Position numbers and translations under genes: made by a program
Part shown: one piece after another, positions 35,435-48,220 of the stretch
Layout: each line of letters begins with the position of its first letter
How positions within the stretch are numbered: the stretch's first letter is position 1
The notes under the pieces: generated by a model
Told to the model about the DNA's origin: nothing
Databases searched by the model: none
What the model saw: the letters and a program-made list of their open reading frames with translations, nothing else
From: Metallyticus violacea
Lineage: Eukaryota; Arthropoda; Insecta; Mantodea; Metallyticidae
DNA length: 64,000 nucleotides
Assembly: GCA_030762175.1 (NCBI GenBank)
Contig: CM060833.1
Coordinates: 165,013,001-165,077,000 of the forward strand
Reading direction: 5' to 3'

Positions 35435-35698
35435 TGTCTTGACGGGTGACAGAGGTCGTTAAGGTGCGGACTCGTGAGCGGGAGGTCTGGGGTTCGAATC
35501 CTACCAGAACCATCCTCCCTGACTGAGGTTTTTCCAGTTTTCCTCAGTCTCATAAATGGCGAATGCCGGGGAAGTATCTTAAACAAGGCCTGGGACGTTT
35601 CCTTCCTTAAAAATATCCGTTTCCAATATATCATTTCATCTCAAGTATCATCAATGTCCACTGCATGTGGTGCTCTGTAGCAAAATCAGGCGTTAAAC
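35435..35698 (+). mobile_element. SINE-A, near full length, joined to a mariner fossil
   Basis: Head GACAGAGGTCGTTAAGG, B-box GGTTCGAATCC, body, and end GGCGTTAAAC. It runs directly into mariner coding sequence at 35699 with no duplicated mariner sequence on its left. Confidence 0.9.
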
Positions 35699-35971
35699 TA
35701 CAGCCTATATCTAGCTCCTAGTGAGTATTTTCTTCTCTAAACTTAAGAAGAACCTTCGAGGAAGAAAATTCAAGTGTGATGAAGTGGTGGATGCCATTTT
35801 GTCCATTTTGCAGACAAGACTTCTGACTATTTGGGAGTGGGTTTGAAATGTTAATTCAAAGATGGGAGAAGTTTATTGCAATAAATGGTAATATATTGAA
35901 AAGTGAAATATAGTTTTTGTCTTTATCATACCTAGAAAACGGTTAGGCCGGAAACTTATGGACCTAACTCG
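35699..35971 (+). pseudogene. Mariner transposase C-terminus plus 3' terminal repeat
   Basis: Begins inside the third-Asp block (YLAPSEYFL, consensus DLAPSDYFL), then KKNLRGRKFKCDEVVDAIL and EMLIQRWEKFIAINGN with a normal stop. The terminus reversed from 35971 reads CGAGTTAGGTCCATAAG, followed by TA. It belongs to the same family as 60125-61295 (shared LRGRKFKCD block and terminal repeat). Confidence 0.82.
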
Positions 35972-35973
35972 TA

Positions 35974-36784
35974 TCCTTATGCTGATGCCAAATCGCTGTT
36001 AGTAACTCTTCTGTTAAGTGTCATGGGTATGTTTAGCCTGCAGGCTAATACACGGTTGTTTTTTTTATATTTAAAGCTCTCCCATTTCTGTTAAAGCGGC
36101 CTTATCAGTGAGCAGGATTTTCAGTAGCCGCCGCAAAGTACAAAACTGCAAGCGAGGATCAAATTCCGCTGTTCCAGTGATTGTAACTTTTGCAGTTACA
36201 AGGGATAGAGCCACTCCTCGTGTAGGCCTTGCCATTAAGGCAGTTGGTACCCATATCAGGGGTACTTGTTGAAGCATGCTCTTTCACTGTAGAAGTATGT
36301 TGTCTTCAAAATACGGGGTGCGATTAGAACAAAGTCTACTTTGTTGGGCAACAAAGATCCGTTTTCTTCTTCTTCTTCTTCTTCTTCTTCTTCTTCTTCT
36401 TCTTCTATCGACAGACTCTAAATTAGATCTGTGTGGATGTCGTCAGTTGGGATGCCATTCTCTGTAAATCTCTGCAGCATGACCTCCTTAATCCTTACTC
36501 AAGCTGTATATCAGCAAGTTCAGCCAATGTGTACCTGTACTCCATGTATTGCCTTGTAGTGTCCTTGCGCGCTGTAGTCAACAAAAAGACATCAGCAGGG
36601 CGCGGATTTTGATAACCTAAAAGTTGCAAAAAAGTGACCTGTACAATGCCTCCAAAAACTTGTTCAAATGACCTAAAATGGCTGAAAAATTGCCAAAAAA
36701 CAAAACTGTACATTAACAGCTATATGAATAAATTATGTAACCATACCTTAAACTAAATTAAATCTCTAGTCAAAGTTTTACGAC
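35974..36784. other. Unassigned spacer with (TTC)n
   Basis: Nothing recognised apart from the microsatellite at 36363-36405. Confidence 0.4.
36363..36405. repeat. (TTC)n microsatellite
   Basis: About 14 uninterrupted TTC/TCT units. Confidence 0.95.
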
Positions 36785-37700
36785 AGTAAAAACAGAAGAA
36801 GAAGGACAACCATTCCGATTAGAAAGAGAAATTCGCCAAAGCGACTCAATCTCTCCCAAACTCTTCACTTGTATAATGGAGAAAATATTCAGCAAAATGA
36901 ATTTGCGTAATAATTTCGGAAACAAGCAGTCGACTAACAAATCTAAGATGCGGTCTTATTCCCGAAACACCGAAAGCACTACCAACTATGGTAGAACAAT
37001 TATATGAATATAGCAATAATACAGGGTTGTCGCTAAACAAACTGAACACGCAGTTAATTTCAAACACACCTGAAACCCCAATAAAAATAAATGGAACAGT
37101 CCTCTCATATGTGAGCGAATATACATACCTAGAACAACAGATTTCCTTCCGTGATAAAATGGAAACCTGGAGAACATTTTGGGCCCTTAGGTTTATATTC
37201 TTAGACCAAACACTAACTAAGAAAATTAGATTCCAAACCTTTGTATACCTGTATTACTATATTGGTGCCAGACATGGTCACAAACAGAAAAACAAAAGAA
37301 CAAAATTCAAATACGTCAAAGAAAAATGCAACACAAGATCCTGGGAATAACTTTGAAGGACAAAATACCTATAGTATTAATAAATCAGTTATCTCAGACG
37401 ACAGACATCGCACAAATAGATACCAGAAGCAAATGGCAATGGAGCGGCCACGTCGCAAGAATGCAGGACAAGAGATGAACCTACAAGATCTCCATGTGAG
37501 ACTCCCGGATAGTAAAAAGGACACAAGGCAGACCCAGAAGAAGATGGACAGACCTCTTCAAGGAACATGTAGGTCAAGATTGGTCAAGAGTAGCAAGAGG
37601 AAGAGAAAAATGGAAATCTCCCGAGAAGCAATTAGTGCAGTGAGAAATGGAGTAACCAAAGAACAAATCAGTCAGAGTGTCTTAAACAGCACATAAACAA
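36785..37700 (+). pseudogene. LINE reverse transcriptase fossil, C-terminal part
   Basis: FRLEREIRQSDSISPKLF at about 36817 matches the finger/palm block RGVRQGDSISPKLF. After a deletion that removes the FADD active site come PKALPTMVEQLYEYSNNTG, then PETPIKINGTVLSYVSEYTY (block before the thumb), Y.GARHGHKQK and, in another frame, a WSGHVARM-like block (about 37440) and DWSRVARGREKWKS-like residues (about 37580-37620). Frameshifts occur at about 36940 and 37180, with loss of about 100 bp near 37180. The element ends before about 37810; clade undetermined. Confidence 0.75.
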
Positions 37701-37804
37701 CTAGCGTGGAATAACTCAACACGTTAATAAAAAGAGAGCTTTCCCTACTTGTTAGGAGGTCTTTGCCGTTATGTGATACAATAGACTGTCTTTATCTTTA
37801 CCTT

Positions 37805-38095
37805 AAATTAACAGTGCTCAGCATTGTAATAGGTGACAATGTACACATGAAGATTCTCGAGTGTGGAGGACTGGCGGTTGTTGCAGAGGACATTCTTGTA
37901 CATTGAGAAACCTCTTTCTATTTCTGCATTGACCGTAGAAACAAAAATCTTCCTACCTCTGACATTACCTCTTATTCTTGCCATCGTTTCGTGTGCTCAA
38001 GGGAATATATGCTTTTCTTGGTCTTTACTCGTCCGTAATCGAACGCCCGATGTAACTTTCCAGAAAGTTCTTTTGCTTTGGGTTATGTGTCTTCA
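37805..38095 (-). pseudogene. hAT transposase fossil, C-terminal dimerisation region
   Basis: The reverse strand reads VSTVNAEIERGFSMYKNVL, then CNNRQSSTLENLHVYIVTYY and a stop near 37820. This fits the hAT C-terminal dimerisation block (S.A.VER.FS..K.I....R..L..ENL). Preceding residues are less certain, with a likely frameshift at about 37950. No terminal repeats or 8 bp duplication were located. Confidence 0.65.
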
Positions 38096-38230
38096 TTAAT
38101 GAAAGATTTACGACAGTAACTCCTTTTAAACTTTGGGGGATGTATCCGTTTTTGTCTGTAAACTCTGAGCTAGTAGTAATTGCGGTCTTATATGTAAGGA
38201 AACAACAGCAACTACAACAAATAACTACAA
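38096..38230. other. Short unassigned spacer
   Basis: No feature seen. Confidence 0.4.
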
Positions 38231-38240
38231 TGTTTATGAT

Positions 38241-38534
38241 TATTTTTTGTTTATTTATGGTCGCTCTTTAACATCTCAGGTCATCAGAGTCCCATTCAAC
38301 TCGGGGCGTGAAACGGCCGACAAATTTTGCTCAGTGGTCTCTTCTTTCAGGCTTGAGGTTCTTTATCGTGCCGTAAATGTACGACACGGGACCCACGACT
38401 TTACTTCCCTTCCGAAGGAAGCCATACTTAGGATTTTTACGCCCCGAAAAAATCCATCGGTCCTGGCCGGGTTCGAACCCGCGATCTTGGGTTTAGGAGG
38501 CAAGTATGGTAACCACTACACCACCAGGACCGAC
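38241..38534 (-). mobile_element. SINE-B, full length, with 9 bp target-site duplication
   Basis: GTTTATGAT flanks it at 38232-38240 and 38535-38543. The head, read on the reverse strand, is GGTCCTGGTGGTGTAGTGG with the B-box GGGTTCGAACCCGG. This is one of the best-preserved copies. The forward frame at 38247-38837 is antisense SINE plus flank. Confidence 0.95.
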
Positions 38535-38535
38535 G

Positions 38536-38565
38536 TTTATGATGATGATGATGATGATGATAGTA
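38536..38565. repeat. (GAT)n microsatellite at a SINE edge
   Basis: About seven GAT/TGA units starting in the SINE-B target duplication. Confidence 0.9.
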
Positions 38566-40685
38566 ATAATAATATTTCAGTATTTGAGTACAATGAACGT
38601 TTTAGGTTAAGTATAATTAAAGTATGTCTCATGACTGACAATAACACTTTTTTATCTAATGCATATTTCAGTCCGAAATCAGTTTATGTTGTTTTAAGTT
38701 TGTCGCTATATGCCATGAAAATACTTTATTTAATTGCCTTATTCTGTTATAAAATAAATAATTATATGTCTTTCGACACAACTTTCGCATATAATGTCAA
38801 AAAATACATAATCGTAAATGATCAACTGACAGCGTAATCGGGTAGGCGGATTCTTGTAGTGTTGCTTTCTTCACAAATGAAAAATCATCTGAATACAACG
38901 GGATTGTTTCGGGTTAACTCTGTAGGGAGAACTTGAAGAAACTCAACACATTGTATGCTCGTGTGAAGTTTCAGCTCGCAGAAGATATGCTATTTTTGGG
39001 AAATTAAATTAGTACCAAAAATCTTGAATCAGCATTTGTGATTGGTTGTGCTCCTTAATAAAGTAATACAGATAGCACGATACACTTTTGGCTGCAATCC
39101 ATCCGGAGAAATGACAGGCAAATACACAATAAGGTATTTAAATAGTAATTCTTTTTTAGAAAATATCAGATCACTATTGTAGGAATAGTAATAATCAGTT
39201 CTGTTCATTAAAATGTTCACATTTATTATTAAGATGTTGACATAACCTAATTCCAAATGCGGCATGTGTCAAACAGCAGTTCCTTCATCTTGTTTTAATA
39301 TGACATCACTTGTATCACATTTTAGAATGTACTTTGTGGAAGAGGAGTTTACAGTTTCACACTTTACTATTACAATTGTAACGTACTAGTACTTTCGAGG
39401 AATATAGCCGTAGTGTTCTGTATGAAAATATTTTATGAGTTTTGTTTTCACTCTATTAGTGCATTTGTACCTCTCTGTTAAATTTTATTGCTTTAATTTT
39501 ATAAAGGCATTTATACATACAAAACTGTGCGCATATGTACATTTGATTACGGGTAAGAAATAGCCCGCTTTATTTAAATGAAAGTAAACTCTCTACAATG
39601 TGCACAATAAAAGCTAAATTGAACTTTATCTAGTTTATTGCGAAAATTTTGTCACACATATTAATTTTAATGCTCCCACATACGCCGCTTTTCCTATCAT
39701 AAACCCTCCGAAATGTAAAGAACGTGGTGTGTCCAGTTGAAACAAAGGGGCCGACTTGCATATCTCATCCAATAATAAATGCTGCTATATGCTGGTGTCG
39801 AAATTCCATTCCGCTTCGGATAATAATGCAGAAATTTCATTTTGGCATCGCACACATTAACAATGTATAATTTGAGGAAGGGAAACTAGGGGAAACCAAT
39901 CGTTAAATATACATCGCAGCAAATATCCATAAATATGGCCTCTAAACTCTCGCGTTGTAGGATTGGAAAGGCAGAAATAAAATGGCGCTCGCAGGTTCAT
40001 CATAGTCGACTGCAAAAATATCGATTCTGCATCACACAATACATCTGTCCTATATGTTTCACTCCAAGGCCCCTTGAGAGAGCGATGTATATGTGCAACT
40101 CAGCATATCGTTGTTGTCACAAATAAATAAATTGATTCCGGGATATTGAAAGGTTAACAGCGAGCATTAGTATGCACTTTGTTTTCATAGACATTTTTCA
40201 CTGATTTAATTATCCCGTGTTTTGTACAGTTCTGCGCAAACATCCTTATTGTCGTTGTTTATAAAAGTTTTACAATTTTGTACAAGTTTGTTTTAACACA
40301 AAGTAGAGTTCTGAAATTCACTTGGATTTCATTTCTTCTATATCATTATCCATCAAGAGAAAGCAAGTTAATTTATATAGCACATTATCGACAACAAACT
40401 GTGCTTCATTTTCGTATTAGCTGATTTTACCAATAACAAAAGTTTTAAAGTAACTTCTTTAATGCATACTTTTTCAAATAAAAGTTAGAGTATTGTTGAT
40501 AAATAAGGTTGTCAACGGCACAAAATGTTTAATTTTATCACTAAAACCCTTCAATTTATATATAATTCGTGTTAGATCAACGGAAACATAACTTTCAAGG
40601 AATGGATATAAACATAGCAAATCAATTTTTGTTTAACATGAAATTTGACATTGTTCAAGTGGTTATTGCACAAGATAATTTTGGT
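38566..40685. other. Unassigned AT-rich sequence
   Basis: No recognised coding or repeat content in about 2.1 kb. Confidence 0.4.
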
Positions 40686-40689
40686 TTAG

Positions 40690-41305
40690 GATTCGTGGTT
40701 AAAAGATTAAGAAATTGCTATGAATCATGGGGACCTTAGAGTAAATTATAGGAAAAAAGCAAATGGGAGTGTAGTTATTGATGAAAAAAACAGAAATATC
40801 ATCAGTTCAACAACCTTGAACGCTATAGAAGGTATTGAAGGAAGAGAAATAAAAAATAGTATCGAATTGAGTAAAATAATTGTACACTGTTTAAATTCAA
40901 CATGGAGGGAGGAAAACATGTGGAAAACAACAAAAAATATATAGAAAATCAGTTTTCAATTACGGGAGTGAGATGTGGTTACTGAATGAGTATTATAGAA
41001 AAGGTTGAAAGGTATTATCTGAGAGAGGTTGCTGGAATTTAGAGAATGGATCATATTAAAAATCTGGAAATCAGAAACACAATGAGTGCAGAAGAAACAG
41101 AACTTAGAAGAACTGAAAACAAGAGCCTCAAATGGTTTGGCCATCTGATGAGAATGAGATAGGACAGATGGCCTGAAGTGTGTAGAATGACACGAGGAAG
41201 AGGAAGATCAAGAACTTGGAACAACGAGATTATGGAGGCAATGACAATAAGAGGACATCCAAAGACTCACAGGGTAGAAGGATGTGGATGAAACCTGACA
41301 AACAT
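40690..41305 (+). pseudogene. LINE fossil, region downstream of RT
   Basis: From about 40890 residues fit the thumb and C-terminal region: LNSTWREENMWKTTKN (L.S.LW...I.K.TK..IY), YGSEMWLLNEYYRK at about 40962, RMDHIKNLEIRNTMSAEET, SLKWFGHLMRM and TRGRGRSRTWNNEIMEAM. All match the conserved 'YGSE.W ... RMDHIRN..IR..M ... L.WFGH..RM ... GRPR..W' run. Several stops; the catalytic motifs lie upstream and are absent. Confidence 0.8.
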
Positions 41306-41369
41306 TATTTGTCGCCCTTTGAAAGTTTACCATTTGCTTTCTCTTGCTAAATGCAAGTCACTTGATAAA

Positions 41370-41836
41370 TTTTGAAATACTCAATACTTGTTCATCACAC
41401 ACAACGTCCATTCTCTGGAACCATCTCCGGAAACATTCACTTTCTGGCACTGCAGATAATTCCTCTTCATAGGCTGCGATTCCAGCTTCAGGGCTGGAAA
41501 ATGGTTCACCGCTAGAGGAAAGGAATGCCACTTTTATATGGTTCGTACTGTAAGACGGTGAATCAATAGCTTTGTTTCTGTGTCCTTCAAAATGTCCGTG
41601 CTATGTTAGTAGTGTGGGCAAGAGCATTGTTATGGAAACTCGCAGTCGGGACGCACGAAGAACCTTGGCAGCATTGGAAGGCACTCGGGGCCAATCGCAG
41701 CAGTTTTTGCTTTCATTATAGAAACAGCGCACTGCTATTTTGCGCTTTGGCGGCTCATGCATGTGCTCATGATATCTGTCTGCTTCATGATTTGTATTCA
41801 AAATGTGTGGAATACCAATCAGCAGAGTAGGTGCAG
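41370..41836 (-). pseudogene. Mariner transposase fossil, C-terminal half
   Basis: On the reverse strand: SADWYSTHFE at about 41820, CLPMLPRFFVRPDCEFP (the CLP..F block), FHNNALAHTTNIARTF at about 41620 (second Asp block HHDNA, Asp changed to Asn), GEPFSSPEAGIAAYEEEL, and CFRRWFQRMDVVC near 41410. The third Asp block is eroded to HRLTVRTIKVAF-like residues. Confidence 0.7.
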
Positions 41837-42609
41837 AAAGAGGTACATAAAAACATAATTTAAAATCCTGTTAATAATGAACAAGTTCAGTAAGACAGAT
41901 TATTATTTAATATTGAAAACAAGATAATGAATGGAACAAACACTTTTCAATAACTGCAGCGTGTATTACGCTATTAGTATTACTTATTATTCATATACTG
42001 ATGCATTTTATATTTTTAGAACACAAAACATTATTAACAAGAATTTATGCATTAAAAAGCATTCCTCTATTTTTTTTAAAAAAGTATATATTTCTAAAAA
42101 TCACAAATTTCAGGAAATATTTTTTCAAAGTTTACAGAGCTATTTAATAAACTTACTTACTCTAGAACGTCTGTAGGTTTTATGATCTCACATCTTGGTG
42201 TTAATGCATTTAAATTTAGTTCATCTTTCCAAGCACATTAGCGTAAAGTAGTCAATGAATCCGAGACTTTGTATGCCAAAAGATGTTATTGTTTATGTTA
42301 ATGAAGATTTGTTCACAAAAATAAATGTGGAGCCCAAACCTGGGTACAGGCGGTAGGGATAACCGTAAATTTGGAATATCTGACAGATGAACAGTTCCAT
42401 TCTTGATTTCCCCAAAATTCTGAGAGAACATTGACATTGTCTCCTGACATTGCAATGTACACATAACGAAGTTCAGTAAAAGATACAGCATACAAAAATT
42501 GATCATGCTCTAAACAAAAATATTTTTCCCTATTAGTCACTAAAAGGAGCTCTGATCCGATTACTTTCAGTTTGCTCATAACCAGTCGCCATTTTCTGCA
42601 CACACAAGC
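41837..42609. other. Unassigned sequence between two mariner fossils
   Basis: About 770 bp. A 96-codon reverse frame at 42313-42603 shows no match that I recognise. Confidence 0.4.
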
Positions 42610-42965
42610 AAACCACTATCACGACAACATCTTGTCACCCTTATGTGTTTTATTGAACACAGTGGGAAGACAGACTTCAATATCCACTTTGCAGTAACAG
42701 CTTCCCGCTTTTCTAGATCTACAGACTGCTTGTTGAAAAGTTATTTCAGCATTTCTTGCCCTTTTGACTTTCACGAAGCAAGGAAGATCCAAACAGAATA
42801 CTGACTTTCGGTTTCAAGCTCAGTCCACTAGATCTCCATGACAATGATAGATATGCGTCGAGATACACCCCAATGTTGATGAATCTTTGAAGCATTTCTT
42901 GACACCATTCAATCATTCTTGGTTAAACCTCCCAGGAACAACAGTGTTTTCACATGAAGAAGTGA
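42610..42965 (-). pseudogene. Mariner transposase fossil, middle part
   Basis: On the reverse strand from about 42945: PRMIEWCQEMLQRF (usual QK.RVDWCKEMLQRF), ELETESQYSVWIFLAS (EPETKQQS.VWVF), KSKGQEMLK, LFNKQSVDLEKREAVTAKW (FGKTGHVATVPLE.RRTV.A.W). It ends where the block at 41836 would begin, in the same N-to-C order, but the two overlap in the 'TV.A.WY' motif and so may be separate copies. Confidence 0.65.
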
Positions 42966-45900
42966 TGCTCTAAATCCTCGTATTCAATCTTTCATAAGAT
43001 ATTTACTTCGCTTAGTACATGCCTGCTCTTCTCTTCGTTTTTAAGAGAATGTCATCCCCTCTATCATTAACCGAACTGAAGTAATTCTGTTGGCTCGTGA
43101 AAGAGAAATATTCTCAAAAGCTGGAATAGACGCTCAAGTGACTTATTTAAGCTACTTTTAAATTTTACAAAATAACAGCTTGAAAATGTCTCTTTCGAAC
43201 CCCATAACATTTCTGAGCACCGCACAAACACTACACCTTCATTACGCGGGCAATAATGATTGCGAAGATTTCAGCTATGACAATAGTTGGAAAGAATTTC
43301 TAACCCAAGAGTGTGTAACGGAAATTATGTAGCGCGACGCCGTAGACGTTGGGTGCCGAATTTAGGGGTGTGTGTCGTCGTCCTAACCAACACCACAATA
43401 TGCTCGACTAGCTCAGGGTTAGGTATTATAGCTGGATTTTTCAAATTGATACTTCTGGGGAGAAAGGAGTGTTACTTTATGCATAACAAAATCACAATAG
43501 ATAGAAATCTACGGAGTTTATTAATGTTTTGTTATTATCACACAATACACTTTTCTGATTAAAATGTGCTCTAAGTATATTATTAGATTAGACTGAATAG
43601 GAGACAGACGTGACAGAATTTATATTTCTCTCCCAACAATGTGCTTTAATGGCAATGTTTCTTTCGGGTTGGTAATACCGGCGATATGTATTTGTTTTTT
43701 TTTTTTTTTTTTGTTACTCCGCGTACATTCTCTTTATCACTAATTCGAACTCGTGACTTTTATTATTCACCACAACCATAATTTGTAATTTCTTCACACG
43801 AAATATTAATCGCCACTTCTCTTTATGAAATGTTAAATGCAGCTTCTTTTTACTAAGTACTAACCATGATTTCTTCTAATGAAATATAAAGCACAACTTC
43901 TCCCTACGGAATACAAAGAATAACTAACTAAATATTTTTAAATATAAACCGTTACTTATTACAATAGTATTGTAATAATACTATACATTACAGTGCATTA
44001 TATTTTCAACATAGTATAGCTAAGTGAATGAAATTCGTTGCAATAGATTTAGTTGCAGTTAAAGTTGTCTGTCTCGTGTTTCTTTCTTGGTACACATTGT
44101 TAACGTTGTTACGCTTGCCATTGGTTAATTCACTTAGTATTACAATTTTCTCATCTGTAGTTTAATCTTTTCATATTCTTGGCTATGTATGTGTTCCTTT
44201 GAACCGTTACATTTATATTATTAAGTATTGTCATAAATGCCAACAAACAAACAAACAAACATTAAGACATACATTGTAATAGTCCTTATCTGATACATGA
44301 AATCTATGCACATGAGCTTACTAGATTTATATGATTTAAAACGTATTACCAACGAATATATGTTATTTGAGTTGAAAATTAAAGCCTTATCTAACATAAA
44401 TTCATATACAAATGAACTTATTAAATGTATATGATTAAAACATCAATGAATGTTTGAAGCTTTAAATCAAATGTTATAGCCTTAATCTTACGTAATAAAT
44501 ACGTAAATGGATTTCATAAATTAACATAGCTAAATAGCTTTCACCATTAAATGTTTTGAGACTTTATATTGAGCATTATAACCTTTAACTAATATAAAAT
44601 ATGAGAAAATGAACTTATTAAATTACTATAATTAAACAACTGCTATTAAAATGAGAGTTTAGGGTCTTAAATCGGATTTTTTCCGGCTTCAAGTGGCCAC
44701 ATCCTTATGTCTCAAAAAATATATAATACTTCTCATAGTTCTAATATGCCTGTTGTTTTACTTAATTTATAAACAGTTTCCTGGATATAAACTTCTATTT
44801 TTTTTTTCAAATATCTTCTGCTTATAAGTAAAGGAAGTTGTGTTTATTTTAAAACGTTTACTTGTTTCGATCAACGATTATTTCTACTTGAATCCATGCA
44901 GAAGGGAAACGCAACTGGCAATGGAGCAGCTCTGTCGGAGCCCTGAATTTATGTTCGTGACAGCTTTCTTAATGACTTCAATGAACACAGGGATATAAAG
45001 AGTGGAAAGTATACCTGGGGAAAAGGGGTTAGTGCCAAGTGAAAAATATAAGGAGAACGCTCACTTTTCCCAAGCTCTGCGTATCGAAGGCACGTATTCT
45101 GTGTTTTAAATATGCCCCGTGCTGTCAACGGGCACAGCGAGATCGTTTCCATTAATGAAAAACGTTCTCCCTGACAGAATACGAACGTGGAGAATATAAA
45201 AATAGCGACTGCTAATGATATGTTAAAAATATACGAAACGTTTTCAATATATTCCTTTGAAGTTTCTTTCTTTTCCCCCATTTTGCCTTTTACTGTTGAT
45301 TTACAATGTCGAACTGCTTTTCTGCCTGCTCGTTATTAATGCCCAAATATTTAGGTATAAGATAACGAACCAAGTTATCTTTAAAGCAAAGTTTAACTTA
45401 AAGGTGTCGAAAAGATTTATGTGAAATTAAGATATGTGTGCTGATATCGATGAAGGAAAATATTTTAGGACATTACATCTAAAAGGGTTGGGGCGGAAAT
45501 TGTGAAAGAAATAAAAACTGTTTAGCACAATCGCCCTCAAGTGAAGTATGCAACACTCAAACTTTTGGTGACTGTATAAGTTGCAGTGTTGGCAGCGATT
45601 CCTAGTCTTTGAAAACTGCCAGCGAAGTTGTAGGGAATTACCGACTTGTTTATATTCAGTGCTTGACATTTTATTGGCAATTAGGAATGCTTTCTAACGC
45701 AACAAAACTAGAAATTCCGACCCTTTTTGCTCTCTATGTTATGAAAATGTCACTGGACCAAAGCGTTGAAACTTAAATCGATTTAATTTCCGCTCATGAG
45801 AATTTTACGTCATTACTCTGAAAGATGCAATGACTGCTTTCACTTGCTAGCTAATGTCGTGTTTACATGCCAACATGGTGTGCACAGCCATGCTTAATGA

Positions 45901-47268
45901 CAGCACATTCAAAGTAGACAACCTACTCGTCCCAACGACCCAGATACTTCTAATCGACAATAGAGCAGATTGGAATGGGATATTAGTACTTACATTCTGA
46001 GTCTTCGTAACTGTTATGCCAGACGTAAAGACCACCCATAAAATTCTTTGTGCTTAAAACTGTAACTTTTACAACGCAAAATGTAAAAAGAGTTGCAATG
46101 AATCTACTGTTTTGGCAGAGAAACAAAGGATAAGAGATTTAACGACAGAGACATCGTAAAAATAAAATAAGACATTGAAGGGATTAAACTTAAGCAAATG
46201 GACATAAAAGAATATGTAACATTTCAGTAAACAATGAAGAAATCGCAGACATAAATGCAACGAAGTTCTTAGATTTACGATTGATAAGCATTTTAATTCA
46301 TAATCATTCGCACAAAAGTATGTAAATGTTGAACAAAGAACTAACCGGATACGAATAAAAAAAGTTCTAAGAGAGTATTCATTGTCAACACTTTTAAATG
46401 AATAACATACACTCATTTCCACTCAGAGTTAGTGCTCATTCATAAATGATCATATACTCATTATCAATCACATCCTGCAAGCTGTATTTAGTTATTCCAC
46501 AGATTTATTCACAGGTTAGCCACCACCTGTTTGCAGGAGACGTCCTTTGTGGGAAGAAAGTTCCACCTTCTTGCGGAATTTAATATTTTTCATAAATTTT
46601 TAACTGGACAATATTTTTATGAGGAAAAAAAGGGGGAAGAAAGAGAGAGAGAAATAAATAACTACATATTAAATTAATACAAATGACTTATTATAGCATT
46701 TTCAGAGTTGACATTGCATTTCAAGCAAATCTCCTCTTTTGTTTTTGAGTAAACACATTATCAGTTTGTTTGTTTTAATATTTCGAAATAAAGCATATCT
46801 TCTTGCTTGGTCTATGAAATGCTTTCTCTTAGGCAAACTTTTAAGCTAAAGCCAATAGCACGCTATTGTAAACAATGCACTAATAATTATTGAATCCCTA
46901 ACTTGCTTGACCCTGTAACTTATGAAAAACTGACACATGACGACATCACAGCATGTAATGGTACCGTGGTTATAACATATTGCTTAAGTATCACTCATAT
47001 ATGGGCGTGCAGCTTATGTTAGTGAGTTTATGTAAATGGTTCCCTTATCACTTATAACTAAACCTCGGATTTTTAGGAAAATGTGCAAAATAATTGCAGA
47101 TGTTTGCAATTTATGGAAAATGATACTATTGTGAGCATTTTTATAGTGCCTAAAATGACCTAAAACTGGGATCCCTGCTTATTTCTGCATTTTGTACCTA
47201 AAAAGACCTAAATAATAATTGTTAAGAATTAATATAGGATGCTCAGAAATTACTTGTTTTTAAATTTG
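42966..47268. other. Long unassigned AT-rich stretch
   Basis: About 4.3 kb without recognised elements. Contains poly-T at 43687-43711 and (CAAA)n at 44244-44262. The longer frames (44949-45281 and 46069-46422, reverse) resemble no known protein and have no codon signal I trust. Confidence 0.4.
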
Positions 47269-47278
47269 TCTCATGTAC

Positions 47279-47564
47279 GGGACCGCCACGGAAGGCCGAG
47301 GTCATTAAGGCGCGGACTTGTGAGCGGGAGATCTGCGGTTCAAATCCCGTCAGGATCGTTCTTTCTGACTGAGTTTTTTTTCCAGGTTTTCCTAAGTTCT
47401 CATAAATAGCAAATGCCGGGGAGTACCCTAAACTTAGGCCTGGAACGTTTCCTTCCTTAAAAAAAAAATCCTTTCCTAATATATCATTTCATCTCATGTA
47501 TCATCAGTGTTCATCGCCTGTGGTGTCTCAGTAGTAAAAACGGGCGTTAAACACTTTCATTCAT
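47279..47564 (+). mobile_element. SINE-A, full length, with 10 bp target-site duplication
   Basis: TCTCATGTAC flanks it at 47269-47278 and 47565-47574. Starts GGGACCGCCACGGAAGGCC and ends GGCGTTAAACACTTTCATTC, showing that the family tail is an ATTC/CATT repeat. Confidence 0.95.
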
Positions 47565-47574
47565 TCTCATGTAC

Positions 47575-48031
47575 AGAAGTGCACCACATTATTGTGCGAA
47601 GTCTACAGGCAAATTCGTGTCAACAATGAAAAGTCAACAATTTACGGCTGGCGCGCCAACAATTGATATGCTTCTGATTAACGTGTTAACTACCACCCGT
47701 ATTGAATGTTTCAAAGACAACGTACAATACATATTTAAATTTTCATTTTTAATTTTATTCTCCGTATGTATAGTTTGGTGCTCTTATTATGTACTGCCAG
47801 TTGTATTGCACTACAGTGGGAAGAGTAACAACGTCAAAATACAAGTATTCGAACGCTTCTTTAATCTGGTGGATTATAATCTTATTTATGACTGGAAAAT
47901 AATTGTCATATATATAACAAAATAGGTAAGAATTACACTTTTTTATTTGTTATAGTAGGCAAAAGGGTAACTAATTTTAAGATATGTGAAATCATATACC
48001 TTTTCTTCTTTGGATTTATAAAAATTAATTA

Positions 48032-48083
<52 letters not shown>

Positions 48084-48216
48084 TGAAATGTTATGCTGAA
48101 CAGATATGCGTGCCTCAATTTGAAGGGGGAATTAAATCCATTAAATCTATTTAATCCCGAATCATACTTACAAAAGCCGTCCATTCTTTCAGATTTCACA
48201 CGAAGGAATATCTCCA
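47575..48216. other. Unassigned, with (ATT)n
   Basis: The 118-codon frame starting at 47569 is not recognised. (ATT)n lies at 48030-48081. Confidence 0.4.
48030..48081. repeat. (ATT)n microsatellite
   Basis: About 17 units. Confidence 0.95.
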
Positions 48217-48220
48217 TTAA

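Noticed and set aside
38247..38837. 196-codon forward frame
   Set aside because: It begins in antisense SINE-B, passes through (GAT)n and ends in AT-rich sequence; no protein character.
36600..47225. Shared ACCTAAAA-rich motifs near 36620-36690 and 47090-47225
   Set aside because: The matches are short and low in complexity; not enough to call a repeat family.
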